64,000 nucleotides of DNA from positions 271,420-335,419 of the forward strand of contig NZ_JANAVF010000003.1 of the NCBI RefSeq assembly GCF_024213195.1, read 5' to 3'. Made by a program: the position numbers and the translations under genes. Under the pieces are notes generated by a model. The model was given only the letters and a program-made list of their open reading frames with translations. It was not told the DNA's origin and searched no databases. Position 1 is the stretch's first letter; every line of letters begins with the position of its first letter. The stretch comes from Streptomyces sp. TBY4. Lineage in GTDB: Bacteria; Actinomycetota; Actinomycetes; Streptomycetales; Streptomycetaceae. Positions 7,190-16,104 of the stretch are shown in pieces.

Positions 7190-8668
7190 TCAGTGGCGAC
7201 GGCCGGTCCGCAGCAGGGTCGCCGCCACGACGAGCGCGGTGAGCATCAGCCCGGCTCCGATACCGAAGGCCAGGTGGTAGCCGCTGGTCAGGGCCGCGGA
7301 GCGGTCGAGGCCGGTGCCGAGCAGGGAGTCGGTGCGGGCGGCCGCCAGGGTGGAGAGGACGGCGACGCCGAGGGCCATGCCGATCTGCTGGGTGGTGTTG
7401 AACAGCCCCGAGGCGAGCCCCGCGTCCCGCTCGTCGGCGCCGGACATCCCGAGCGCGGTGAGGGCGGGCAGGGCCAGGCCGAAGCCGGCGGCCAGCAGCA
7501 TCACGGGGAGCAGGTCGGTGACGTAGTCGGCGCGGACCGGGAGCCGGGTCAGCAGGCCCAGGGCGGCGACGAGCAGGGCGAGTCCGGCGAGGAGGACGCG
7601 CCGCTCGCCGAAGCGGGCGTTCAGCGGGGCCGAGGCGAAGAGGGAGACCGCGCCGATGACCACGGCCGCCGGAAGCATGGCCAGCCCGGTCTCGGCGGCT
7701 CCGTAGCCCAGCACGTTCTGGAGGTACAGGGCGACCAGGACCTGGAAGGAGAACAGCGCGGCCACCATCAGCATTTGGACCAGGTTGGCGCCGACCACGG
7801 TCCGCGAGCGGAAGACGCGCAGCGGTACCAGCGGGGTCCGGGCCTTGGCCTGGCGTGCGGTGAAGCCGGCGAGCAGGGCGAGGGAGAGGGCGCCGAGGCC
7901 GAGGGTGTGCGCGGAGAGCCAGCCGTAGCGCTCCACCTCGACGACGGTGAAGATGCCGAGCATCAGGCCCGCGGTGACCAGGAGGGCGCCGAGGACGTCG
8001 GCTCCGGCGCGCAGACCCAGTCCTCGATCGGCGGGGAGCGCGGGCAGGGCCAGCGCGAGGGCGGCCAGTCCTATGGGCAGGTTGATGAAGAAGATCCAGT
8101 GCCAGTCGAGGGCGTCGGTCAGGACCCCGCCGAGCACCTGGCCCAGGGAGGCTCCGGCCGCGCCGGTGAAGGAGAAGACGGCGATGGCCTTGGCCCGCTC
8201 GCGCGGCTCGGTGAACAGCGTGATCAGGATGCCCAGGCTGACGGCCGCCGCCATGGCGCTGCCGAGGCCCTGCAGGAACCGGGCGGCGATCAGCACCTCG
8301 GGCGAGCCGGCGAACCCGGCGAGCAGGGAGGCTCCGGTGAAGACGCCTGTCCCGGCCAGGAACATCCGCTTGCGGCCGATGAGGTCGCCGAGCCGGCCGG
8401 CGAGGAGCAGCAGGCTGCCGAAGGCGATCAGGTAGGCGTTGACCACCCAGCTGAGTCCGGCGGGGCTGAAGCCCAGGTCCTTCTGGATGGCCGGCATCGC
8501 GACGGTGACGATGCTGCCGTCGAGGACGGTCATCAGGACACCGGTGGAGAGCACTCCGAGGGCGGTCCAGCGGGAGCGCAGCCCGCGCGGGGTGGTCCCC
8601 GTGGCAGCGGTGCCGGTGGAGGCGGCCGGTGCGGTGGCAGGAGCGGCGGGAGCGGAAGTGGCAGGCAT
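7190..8668 (-). CDS. MFS drug exporter, DHA2 (14-TM) type
   Basis: The 492-residue protein has fourteen predicted membrane segments and motifs of drug/H+ antiporters: LDGSIVTVAMPAI in TM1 and GRLGDLIGRKRMF (motif A) between TM2 and TM3. The first 30 residues are a low-complexity Ala/Pro/Thr tail. Substrate unknown; DHA2 members export antibiotics, dyes and biocides. It is divergent from a MarR gene across a 102-bp gap, the usual arrangement in which MarR represses the exporter until ligand binds. Confidence 0.92.
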   Translation of the reverse strand: MPATSAPAAPATAPAASTGTAATGTTPRGLRSRWTALGVLSTGVLMTVLDGSIVTVAMPAIQKDLGFSPAGLSWVVNAYLIAFGSLLLLAGRLGDLIGRKRMFLAGTGVFTGASLLAGFAGSPEVLIAARFLQGLGSAMAAAVSLGILITLFTEPRERAKAIAVFSFTGAAGASLGQVLGGVLTDALDWHWIFFINLPIGLAALALALPALPADRGLGLRAGADVLGALLVTAGLMLGIFTVVEVERYGWLSAHTLGLGALSLALLAGFTARQAKARTPLVPLRVFRSRTVVGANLVQMLMVAALFSFQVLVALYLQNVLGYGAAETGLAMLPAAVVIGAVSLFASAPLNARFGERRVLLAGLALLVAALGLLTRLPVRADYVTDLLPVMLLAAGFGLALPALTALGMSGADERDAGLASGLFNTTQQIGMALGVAVLSTLAAARTDSLLGTGLDRSAALTSGYHLAFGIGAGLMLTALVVAATLLRTGRRH

Positions 8669-8770
8669 CTGTGTCCCCAGGCGGTGAGCGGCGGGCTGAC
8701 TTGGTAGGACCGTATCAGATAGTTCCGTTGTAGACGATCTATTGGAGACTGAATTGCTAGAGTGGCGGAC
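8669..8770. promoter_or_regulatory. Divergent MFS/MarR promoter-operator
   Basis: This is an AT-rich stretch relative to its surroundings. It holds partial dyad elements (GATAG near 8718 and CTATT near 8739) and TAGAGT at 8758-8763, a candidate -10 that would place the start of transcription at the MarR ATG (leaderless). Confidence 0.45.
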
Positions 8771-9250
8771 ATGACTGCCATGGCACCCTCACCGAACGAG
8801 CCGGACCTCTCCTTCCTCCTGGACCACACCAGTCACGTCCTGCGCACCCGGATGGCCGTGGCGCTCGACCGGATCGGGCTCACCGCGCGGATGCACTGCG
8901 TGCTCGTGCACGCCCTGGGGGAGGAGCGGACGCAGATCCAGCTCGCCGAGATCGGGGGCATGGACAAGACGACGATGGTCGTCACCGTCGACGCCCTGGA
9001 GAAGGCCGGACTGGCCGAGCGGCGGCAGTCCAGCACCGACCGCCGGGCCCGCGTCATCGTCGTCACCGAGCGGGGCGCGGCCCTGGCGCAGGAGAGCACT
9101 CGCATCGTCGACCAGGTGCACGCCGAGGCCCTCGCCTCCCTCGCGGACGCGGACCGCGAGGCCGTGCTGCGCGTATTGAACCTGCTGGTCAAGGGCGATC
9201 TGGAGACCCCGTCGGAGAGCCCGCGGCCGGCCCGCCGGGCCCGCCAGTAG
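8771..9250 (+). CDS. MarR-family transcriptional regulator
   Basis: The 159-residue protein has the MarR winged-helix layout: dimerisation helices at both ends, recognition region IQLAEIGGMDKTTMVVTVDA and wing RRQSSTDRRARVIVVTERG. It probably represses itself and the divergent DHA2 exporter. The ATG at 8771 is chosen over a GTG at 8762 because the candidate -10 (8758-8763) overlaps that GTG. Confidence 0.9.
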   Translation: MTAMAPSPNEPDLSFLLDHTSHVLRTRMAVALDRIGLTARMHCVLVHALGEERTQIQLAEIGGMDKTTMVVTVDALEKAGLAERRQSSTDRRARVIVVTERGAALAQESTRIVDQVHAEALASLADADREAVLRVLNLLVKGDLETPSESPRPARRARQ

Positions 9251-9396
9251 CAGCCGGGGCCCCGCCCGGGCATTCCCGGACCTTCCCGGGGCATCCCCCG
9301 TATGGCCCAGTCACAGGGCCGTCCCGCGCCTTCTGGCAGAGAGTGGGACAGGGCACTCGCCCCAGGGGGGCACCACCATGCCGGAGGCGTACGCAC

Positions 9397-9897
9397 ATGG
9401 GACTGTTCGACTTCATGAGGTCCGACAAGAAGAAGGAACAAGCCGAGAAGGCCGCCCAGAAGGCGGCTGAGCAGGTGCAGCAGCAGGCCGCGGACGCTCC
9501 GGCGCCGCCGTCCGCGATGCCCGCCGACACCGGGACCAAGTACACCGACGCGGCGGCGGCCACCAAGGCGGCCGCCGAGCGCATGGCGGCGGCCGCGCCG
9601 CCCAAGGCGGCACCGGCACCCCCGGCGCCCCCCGTCGCACGGCCCGCCCCGCACACGCCCACGCCGGCCTCCGCCGCGCACAAGGCGGTGCCCGCGGCGC
9701 CGATGCCGGCGGCCAAGCCCGCGCCCAAGCCGCAGCGCACGTACACCGTCCGCTCGGGTGACTCGCTCTCCGCGATCGCCCGCCGCGAGCTCGGCAACGA
9801 GGGCCGCTGGCGCGAGCTCTACGCGATGAACAAGGGCGTCATCGGCTCGAACCCCGACATGATCCACCCGGGGATGAAGCTCACCCTCCCCAACTAG
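9397..9897 (+). CDS. LysM-domain protein
   Basis: The 166-residue protein has a charged N-terminus (FMRSDKKKEQAEKAAQKAAE), an Ala/Pro-rich linker of about 80 residues, and a C-terminal LysM domain (about 115-166: TYTVRSGDSLSAIARRELG to MIHPGMKLTLPN). LysM domains bind N-acetylglucosamine in peptidoglycan or chitin. No Sec or Tat signal is visible, so it is either cytosolic or exported another way, which is typical of this short streptomycete type. GGAGG at 9383-9387 sets the ATG start. Confidence 0.85.
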   Translation: MGLFDFMRSDKKKEQAEKAAQKAAEQVQQQAADAPAPPSAMPADTGTKYTDAAAATKAAAERMAAAAPPKAAPAPPAPPVARPAPHTPTPASAAHKAVPAAPMPAAKPAPKPQRTYTVRSGDSLSAIARRELGNEGRWRELYAMNKGVIGSNPDMIHPGMKLTLPN

Positions 9898-9903
9898 GGG
9901 CGC

Positions 9904-9951
9904 ACGTGAGTGGGGCCCGGATCCTGGAAAGGATCCGGGCCCCACTCACGT
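9904..9951. terminator. Bidirectional terminator between convergent genes
   Basis: A perfect 21-bp inverted repeat with a TGGAAA loop follows the LysM gene. The 3' arm end GGCCCCACTCACGT recurs once more at 9958-9971 just before the convergent DUF5324 gene's stop, probably from a small duplication. Confidence 0.85.
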
Positions 9952-9977
9952 TTGCGCGGCCCCACTCACGTGCGCGC

Positions 9978-10730
9978 TCAGCGGTGCTTGCGCTTCGCGT
10001 CCTCCGCGTCGATCCGCTCCTGCACGGCCTCGGCCTCCGCCTCCAGGCTGGACGGGGTGCTCCTCGCCTCGTGCTCCTTCGCCGCCAGCTCCTCGTCGTA
10101 GGGGGCCGGAGCCTCCCCCTCACGCGACGACAGCTCGGTGGCGGCCGGCGGCTCGACGAGCCAGTCCGGGTTCGACTGCTGGTCCCACCACTTCCACGCG
10201 GCGAAGGCCGCGCCGGCCAGCAGGCCCACCACCGCCGCGCCCTTGAGCAGGTGGCCGCAGCGCGCCCGCCGCTCGTGGCGCCGTACGAGCTTCTGGACCT
10301 CCTTGGCCGATACCTGGCCGCGCAGTGCCGCCAGCGCGGCCGTCGACCGGGAAGCGGCCTCCTCGGCCACCGGCTGGGCCGCCGCGAGGGCGCTCTCCAG
10401 CTTCGGCTGCGTGTACTCCACTGCGTGCAGGGCCGCCAGACGGGTCTGCTTCACGGCCTTGGATGCGGCCCGGTCGACATTCGGCGGCACATGGGCGCGC
10501 GCGGTCCTGATCATGGGCTGTACGTGGCACCCGTACGTGTGGCGGGCCTGCTTGGCGGCCTCACCGGCCGCGTGCGACACCATCGGCGTGAGCCGTTCAT
10601 TCGCTTCGTGGGCGTAATGCACCGCAGCGTGCTTGGCGGATTCCGCGTACGGCGCCACCACTTCCGCTGCGTGCCGCGCCGTATCCCTGGCACTTGACGC
10701 TGCCAGACGCACGCTTTCATTGCGGGTCAC
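9978..10730 (-). CDS. DUF5324-family protein (Ala-rich helical membrane-anchored protein)
   Basis: The 250-residue protein is mostly Ala-rich amphipathic helix in heptad-like pattern (residues 1-150), followed by a single membrane segment (LLKGAAVVGLLAGAAFAAW, about 165-183) and an acidic tail. It resembles streptomycete DUF5324 proteins; function unknown. The GTG start at 10730 has a strong GAGGAGG immediately upstream (10737-10743) and is preferred to the in-frame start at 10757. It is divergent from the peptidyl-prolyl isomerase gene. Confidence 0.8.
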   Translation of the reverse strand: MTRNESVRLAASSARDTARHAAEVVAPYAESAKHAAVHYAHEANERLTPMVSHAAGEAAKQARHTYGCHVQPMIRTARAHVPPNVDRAASKAVKQTRLAALHAVEYTQPKLESALAAAQPVAEEAASRSTAALAALRGQVSAKEVQKLVRRHERRARCGHLLKGAAVVGLLAGAAFAAWKWWDQQSNPDWLVEPPAATELSSREGEAPAPYDEELAAKEHEARSTPSSLEAEAEAVQERIDAEDAKRKHR

Positions 10731-10924
10731 GGGAACCTCCTCCTCGGTGGCGGACACAGCTCACCTTTCCACCCTTTGTCGGATCATGCCTCCCATAACG
10801 CCGCCCGGCATGCACGACAGGGCATATGGGTGGACGATTTCCGTCCGGTGCGGCCCTCCGTGCGAGGATCTGAAACCGAGAGTGATGAGCAGTGTGACCA
10901 GTGATGACGAGGGAAGGCAGATCC

Positions 10925-11452
<528 letters not shown>

Positions 11453-11546
11453 CCGCAGGGGAACCTTTCGGCCCCGCCCGTCCGTCCTCGATACGTACCG
11501 GACGGGCGCGGGCGGATCCGCGCCGCGCCGCCGACCGAGGGGACCG

Positions 11547-12431
11547 ATGGACACCGACCGTCTTCCGGGCTGCTACCGGCACCCGGACCGCGAGACCGGG
11601 ATCAGCTGTACGCGCTGTGAGCGGCCGATCTGCCCCGAGTGCATGATCAGCGCCTCGGTCGGATTCCAGTGCCCCGAGTGCGTCCGCGGGGGCTCGGGAA
11701 CCGGCCACGGGGCCGCGGCCAACGCTCCGCGCACGATCGCGGGCGGGGTGGTCGCCGCCGATCCGTACCTGGTCACCAAGATCCTGATCGGGATCAACGC
11801 GGCCGTGTTCCTCGCCACCGAGATCTTCCCCGGGCTGGAGCTCCACCTGGCGCTGATCGGTTGGTACCGCGAGCTGGTGGGCGGGCCGGCAGAAGGCGTC
11901 TCCACCGGCGAGTACTACCGGCTGCTGACCTCGACCTTCCTGCACACCGAGCTGTGGCACGTCTTCGGCAACATGCTCGGCCTGTGGTTCATCGGCGGAC
12001 CGCTGGAGCAGGCCCTCGGCCGGGCCCGCTACCTCACCCTGTACCTGCTGTCGGCGCTGGGCGGCAGCGCCGTGGTCTACCTGCTGACCCCGATGAACGC
12101 CGCGACCCTCGGCGCCTCCGGCGCCGTCTTCGGCCTGCTCGGCGCCACCGTGGTGCTGGCCCGCCGGATGCGGTACGAAATGCGCCCGCTGATCACCGTG
12201 GCGGTGTTCATGCTGCTGCTGACCTTCGTGCCGGGGCTGAACGTGTCCTGGCAGGCCCATATCGGTGGCCTGATCACCGGTGCGCTGGTCGCGCTGGGTC
12301 TCTTGTGGCCGACGAAGGACATGGGCGCGCGAAATCGGAAATTCGTCCAGTGGGGCACCTGTGTGGCGGTGTTCTTGCTGGCCACAGCCCTGATCGCGAT
12401 CCGGACGGCCGAGCTTTCCGTCCTCAACTGA
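11547..12431 (+). CDS. Rhomboid-family intramembrane serine protease with N-terminal B-box zinc finger
   Basis: The 294-residue protein begins with a Cys/His zinc-binding module (residues about 9-50: CYRHP, CTRCERPICPEC, CPEC), then about six to seven membrane segments. The catalytic Ser is in TLGASGAVFG and the catalytic His in WQAHIGG; FLHTELWHVFGNM is the conserved helix-2 region. It cleaves transmembrane substrates within the lipid bilayer. The zinc-finger/rhomboid fusion is typical of actinobacteria. Confidence 0.94.
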   Translation: MDTDRLPGCYRHPDRETGISCTRCERPICPECMISASVGFQCPECVRGGSGTGHGAAANAPRTIAGGVVAADPYLVTKILIGINAAVFLATEIFPGLELHLALIGWYRELVGGPAEGVSTGEYYRLLTSTFLHTELWHVFGNMLGLWFIGGPLEQALGRARYLTLYLLSALGGSAVVYLLTPMNAATLGASGAVFGLLGATVVLARRMRYEMRPLITVAVFMLLLTFVPGLNVSWQAHIGGLITGALVALGLLWPTKDMGARNRKFVQWGTCVAVFLLATALIAIRTAELSVLN

Positions 12432-12446
12432 TCACACCGGCGTCAA

Positions 12447-12510
12447 CTCTCCACAGAGTTATCCACAGATCTTCTGTCTTTTCCTCAGGTGTGGATGACG
12501 CTGTGGATAA
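12447..12510. other. DnaA-box cluster in rhomboid-crgA gap
   Basis: TTATCCACA at 12459-12467 and TGTGGATAA (reverse complement) at 12502-12510 are perfect 9-mers of the general DnaA box. TGTGGATGA at 12490-12498 matches 8 of 9, and CTCTCCACA at 12447-12455 matches 7 of 9. The group lies between the convergent rhomboid and crgA genes. It is too small to be oriC itself. Confidence 0.7.
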
Positions 12511-12537
12511 CTCATGGGGAGAGCTTGCGGAGCCGGA

Positions 12538-12792
12538 CTACTTCCACTGCGTGGAGACGCCGAATCCTGCCGCAATGAAGCCGAATCCGACCACAATGTT
12601 CCAATTTCCGAGGGCTTCGACCGGAAGCTTGGTCTCGGACAGATAGAAAACGACGATCCATGCCAGACCGACCAAGAAGAACGCCAGCATGACCGGGGCG
12701 ACCCAGTTGCGGTTCGTCAGCTTGATCGACTGCGGCGTCCGCGTGGGGGGCGGCGTGTAGTCGTCCTTCTTGCGGATACGTGACTTCGGCAC
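12538..12792 (-). CDS. crgA: Cell division protein CrgA
   Basis: The 84-residue protein has a basic N-terminus ([12 protein letters not shown]) and two membrane segments ([20 protein letters not shown] and [17 protein letters not shown]), the exact build of CrgA. In Streptomyces CrgA tunes FtsZ-ring assembly and sporulation septation. Its position beside the DUF881, sortase, pabA and pknB genes is the conserved one. Confidence 0.96.
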   Translation of the reverse strand: MPKSRIRKKDDYTPPPTRTPQSIKLTNRNWVAPVMLAFFLVGLAWIVVFYLSETKLPVEALGNWNIVVGFGFIAAGFGVSTQWK

Positions 12793-12883
12793 GAGGGGCT
12801 CTCCTGTCGATGGGCTGGGGACCTGGCCTGCCCCGGGCGTCCGTTAGCGTAGTGGACCTGTGGCGTTGAAGGAGAAGGGTACG

Positions 12884-13660
12884 TTGAGCAATTCCGACGA
12901 CTCCTCCGCGGGTCCCCGTCGCCGTGCCAGACCGGTCCGGCTGCTCACGGCCGCCGTTTTCGCCCTGGCCGGCTTGATCTTCGTCACCAGCTTCAACACT
13001 TCCAAGGGTACGAACATCCGGACGGATGCCTCCCTCCTCAAGCTGTCCGATCTGATCCAGGAGCGCAGCCAGAGCAATCTGGAGCTGGAGAAGAGCACCG
13101 CCACCGCACGCGACCAGGTCGACGCCCTCGCCGAACGCGACAACGGGAGCACCCGGGCCGAGGACGCCAAACTGGCTGCCCTGCGCACCGCCTCCGGCAC
13201 CGAGGAGCTCACCGGCAAGGCCGTGACGGTCACCCTCAACGACGCGCCCCCCAACGCCACGGCCCGCATCCCCAACGTGCCCGAGCCGCAGCCCAACGAC
13301 CTGGTGATCCACCAGCAGGACCTGCAGGCCGTGGTCAACGCCCTCTGGCAGGGCGGCGCCGAGGGCATCCAGGTGATGGACCAGCGCCTGATCTCCACCA
13401 GCGCCGTGCGCTGCGTGGGCAACACCCTGATCCTCCAGGGCCGGGTGTACTCGCCCCCGTACAAGGTGACGGCGGTCGGCGACCCCGGCGCGCTGAAGAA
13501 GGCCCTCGCGGCCTCCCCGGCGCTGCAGAACTACCAGCTGTACGTGAACGCCTACGGTCTCGGCTGGAAAGTCGACGAGCACAAGGCGCTGACACTGCCG
13601 GGCTACTCCGGCACAGTGGACCTCCACTATGCGAAGCCGCTGGAGTCCTCCACCCCGTGA
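12884..13660 (+). CDS. DUF881-family membrane-anchored protein
   Basis: The 258-residue protein has one N-terminal membrane anchor (VRLLTAAVFALAGLIFVTSF), a coiled-coil stretch (LSDLIQERSQSNLELEKSTA) and the DUF881 domain with LVIHQQDLQAVVNALWQGGA and the C-terminal YVNAYGLGWKVDEH. The function is unknown; members sit next to division genes. The TTG at 12884 has AAGGAG upstream. A GTG at 12860, which would be leaderless from TAGCGT at 12846-12851, is an alternative. Confidence 0.88.
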   Translation: MSNSDDSSAGPRRRARPVRLLTAAVFALAGLIFVTSFNTSKGTNIRTDASLLKLSDLIQERSQSNLELEKSTATARDQVDALAERDNGSTRAEDAKLAALRTASGTEELTGKAVTVTLNDAPPNATARIPNVPEPQPNDLVIHQQDLQAVVNALWQGGAEGIQVMDQRLISTSAVRCVGNTLILQGRVYSPPYKVTAVGDPGALKKALAASPALQNYQLYVNAYGLGWKVDEHKALTLPGYSGTVDLHYAKPLESSTP

Positions 13661-14372
13661 TCGGGACGTCGACGTACCGCGCCTGCTGGTACGGACGTTC
13701 AGCGAGGTGTGCCTGACGGCGGGCTCGCTCATCGTGCTCTTCGTGGCCTACGTCCTGCTCTGGACCGGGGTCAAGGCCGACCAGGCCATGGACGGGGAGA
13801 TGGCCCGCCTGCGCGACGGCTGGTCCGCGGCGCCCGCGGCCGCCCCGCAGCCCGCCCCCGCGCCGTCGGCCGCTCCGGCCGCCCACGAGACCGCCGCGTA
13901 CCCCGCGGGCAAGGCCTTCGCCGAGATGTACGTCCCGCGGTTCGGCCGCGGGTGGAACAAGCCCGTCCTGGAGGGCACGGGCACCGAGCTGCTGAAGAAG
14001 GGCCTGGGCCACTACGCCGGTACGGCCCGGCTGGGCGGCACCGGGAACTTCGCGGTGGCCGGCCACCGGCGCACGTACGGGGACCCCTTCAAGGACATCC
14101 CCAAGCTGCGCCCCGGCGACGCCGTGATCCTCAAGGACGCCACCGGCTGGTACACGTACACCGTCCGGGCCGAGGCGCTGCGCACGCTGCCCACCGAGAT
14201 CGGCGTGGTCGATCCGGTGCCGGCCCGCTCGCCCTTCACCGGGACCGGCAAGTACCTGACGCTGACCACCTGCGACCCGGAATGGGGCCACAGCCACCGG
14301 CTCGTGGTCTGGGGCGAACTGACCGGTATGCGGACCCTCGCACAGGGCGCACCGGAGGGTTTGGCAAGGTGA
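13629..14372 (+). CDS. Class E sortase
   Basis: The 247-residue protein has an N-terminal membrane anchor (SEVCLTAGSLIVLFVAYVLL), a Pro/Ala linker, and a sortase domain with catalytic His in VAGHRRTYG, Cys in TLTTCDPEWG and a partner Arg in SHRLV. Sortases cut LPxTG-like signals (LAxTG for class E) and attach proteins to peptidoglycan outside the membrane. The ATG overlaps the DUF881 gene end by 32 bases and has only a weak RBS, so the exact start is uncertain. Confidence 0.9.
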   Translation: MRSRWSPPPRDRDVDVPRLLVRTFSEVCLTAGSLIVLFVAYVLLWTGVKADQAMDGEMARLRDGWSAAPAAAPQPAPAPSAAPAAHETAAYPAGKAFAEMYVPRFGRGWNKPVLEGTGTELLKKGLGHYAGTARLGGTGNFAVAGHRRTYGDPFKDIPKLRPGDAVILKDATGWYTYTVRAEALRTLPTEIGVVDPVPARSPFTGTGKYLTLTTCDPEWGHSHRLVVWGELTGMRTLAQGAPEGLAR

Positions 14373-14461
14373 CCCTCCGCCCCGGGCGGGTGGCTTTAGG
14401 CTGTGGACGCACCGCCCCCGCGGTGCGTTGAACGATCGTGGACGAAAAGGACACAGGCGGC

Positions 14462-14638
14462 ATGTACGGCTGGATCTGGCGGCATTTGCCGGGTAACGCG
14501 TGGGTACGCGTGATGATCTCCCTCGTGCTGGTGCTCGCGGTGGTGTTCGTGCTGTTCCAGTACGTCTTCCCGTGGGCCGAGCCGCTGCTTCCGTTCAACG
14601 ATGTGACGGTGGACGAGGGATCGGGAGCGACTCCGTGA
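14462..14638 (+). CDS. Small single-span membrane protein
   Basis: The 58-residue protein starts MYGWIWRHLPGNAW and has one membrane segment (VMISLVLVLAVVFVLFQYVF) and an acidic C-terminal tail. It is conserved in this position in streptomycetes; function unknown. AGGCGG lies just before the ATG; a GTG at 14438 is possible. Its stop overlaps the pabA start (GTGA), so the genes are translationally coupled. Confidence 0.82.
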   Translation: MYGWIWRHLPGNAWVRVMISLVLVLAVVFVLFQYVFPWAEPLLPFNDVTVDEGSGATP

Positions 14639-15273
14639 GCGCGCGCATTCTGGTGGTCGACAACTACGACAGCTTTGTCTTCAACCTGGTCCAGTACCTC
14701 TATCAGCTCGGGGCCGAGTGCGAGGTGCTGCGCAACGACGAGGTCGAGCTCGCCCACGCCCAGGACGGCTTCGACGGAGTCCTGCTGTCCCCGGGGCCGG
14801 GGACGCCGGAAGAGGCCGGCGTCTGCGTGGACATGGTCCGCCACTGTGCGGACACGGGCGTACCGGTCTTCGGCGTCTGCCTCGGCATGCAGTCGATGGC
14901 GGTCGCCTACGGAGGGGTCGTCGGCCGGGCTCCGGAGCTGCTGCACGGCAAGACCTCGCCGGTGGTCCACGAGGGCCTCGGCGTCTTCGAGGGACTGCCC
15001 TCGCCCTTCACCGCGACCCGCTACCACTCCCTCGCGGCCGAGCCGCCGACCCTCCCGGACACGCTGGAGGTCACGGCGCGGACCGAGGACGGGATCATCA
15101 TGGGCCTGCGCCACCGCGAGCACGACGTCGAGGGCGTGCAGTTCCACCCCGAGTCCGTGCTGACCGAGTGGGGCCACCGGATGCTCGCGAACTGGCTGGT
15201 GCGCTGCGGTGACGCGGGCGCCGTGGAGCGCTCGGTGGGGCTCGCCCCGGTGGTGGGCAAGGCCGTCGCGTGA
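14635..15273 (+). CDS. pabA: Glutamine amidotransferase of aminodeoxychorismate/anthranilate synthase (component II)
   Basis: The 212-residue class I amidotransferase has the Cys-His-Glu triad: C82 in GVCLGMQ, H171 and E173 in FHPES, with the oxyanion region SPGPGTPEEAG. It supplies ammonia from glutamine to a PabB or TrpE partner, which is not in this window, for folate or tryptophan synthesis. Placed between sortase genes and coupled by 4-bp overlaps on both sides, an arrangement conserved in Streptomyces. Confidence 0.95.
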   Translation: MSARILVVDNYDSFVFNLVQYLYQLGAECEVLRNDEVELAHAQDGFDGVLLSPGPGTPEEAGVCVDMVRHCADTGVPVFGVCLGMQSMAVAYGGVVGRAPELLHGKTSPVVHEGLGVFEGLPSPFTATRYHSLAAEPPTLPDTLEVTARTEDGIIMGLRHREHDVEGVQFHPESVLTEWGHRMLANWLVRCGDAGAVERSVGLAPVVGKAVA

Positions 15274-16094
15274 CGGCTCTCGCGCCGTCCGCGCCCACCG
15301 AGGGCCGGGCAGCGCGACGCAGGGCAGCACAGGCGGCCGCGAAGCGTACGCGCACGCGGGGCCGCGGCCAGGGCCGCGGCCGGCGGCGCAGGCGGCCGGC
15401 CTCGGGCGGGCCGGTCGTGGTCGTCAGCAGGCTCTCCGGGGAGCTGTTCATCACGCTGGGCCTGGTGATGCTCCTCTTCGTCGGCTACCAGCTCTGGTAC
15501 ACGAACTTCCTGGCCGGCCGGACGGCCGACGACGCGGCGGGCTCGCTGCTCCAGAACTGGGACCGCGCTCCGGCCGGGGCGGCCGCCCCGCCGGTGGCGG
15601 CGTTCGAACCGGGCCAGGGCTTCGCGATCCTGTACATCCCGAAGCTGGACGTGAAGGTGCCGGTCGCGGAGGGGACGAACAAGGCCAAGGTCCTCGACAA
15701 GGGCATGGTCGGCCACTACTCCGAGGCGCCGCTCGCGACCGGGATGCCGGCCGATCCCCAGGGCAACTTCGCCCTGGCGGGGCATCGCAACACGCACGGC
15801 GAACCGTTCCGCTACATCAACCGGCTGGTGCCGGGGGACAAGATCGTGGTGGAGACGCGGGACGCGTACTACACGTACGAGATGAGCTCGCAGCTCGCGC
15901 AGACCCCGCCGTCGAACGTGTCGGTCATCAAGCCGGTGCCCGCCGGATCGGGATTCACTTCCCCGGGCCGGTACATCACGCTGACCACCTGCACCCCGGA
16001 GTTCACCAGCACCTACCGGATGATCGTATGGGGCAGGATGACCGCTGAACGCCCCCGCAGCCAGGGTGCTCCGCCCGAGCTGACCAGCCCGTAG
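15270..16094 (+). CDS. srtE: Class E sortase (SrtE1/SrtE2-like)
   Basis: The 274-residue protein has a very basic N-terminal tail (residues 12-45, Arg-rich), a membrane anchor (LFITLGLVMLLFVGYQLWY) and the sortase core with His in ALAGHRNTHG, Cys in TLTTCTPEF and Arg in STYRM. In S. coelicolor the two sortases at this locus anchor the long chaplins and support aerial growth; equivalence here is inferred from synteny. GTG start overlaps the pabA stop. Confidence 0.93.
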   Translation: MTALAPSAPTEGRAARRRAAQAAAKRTRTRGRGQGRGRRRRRPASGGPVVVVSRLSGELFITLGLVMLLFVGYQLWYTNFLAGRTADDAAGSLLQNWDRAPAGAAAPPVAAFEPGQGFAILYIPKLDVKVPVAEGTNKAKVLDKGMVGHYSEAPLATGMPADPQGNFALAGHRNTHGEPFRYINRLVPGDKIVVETRDAYYTYEMSSQLAQTPPSNVSVIKPVPAGSGFTSPGRYITLTTCTPEFTSTYRMIVWGRMTAERPRSQGAPPELTSP

Positions 16095-16104
16095 AGGATC
16101 CGCA

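Noticed and set aside
12447..12510. oriC
   Set aside because: Streptomyces oriC has many more DnaA boxes and lies between dnaA and dnaN, which are not in this window.
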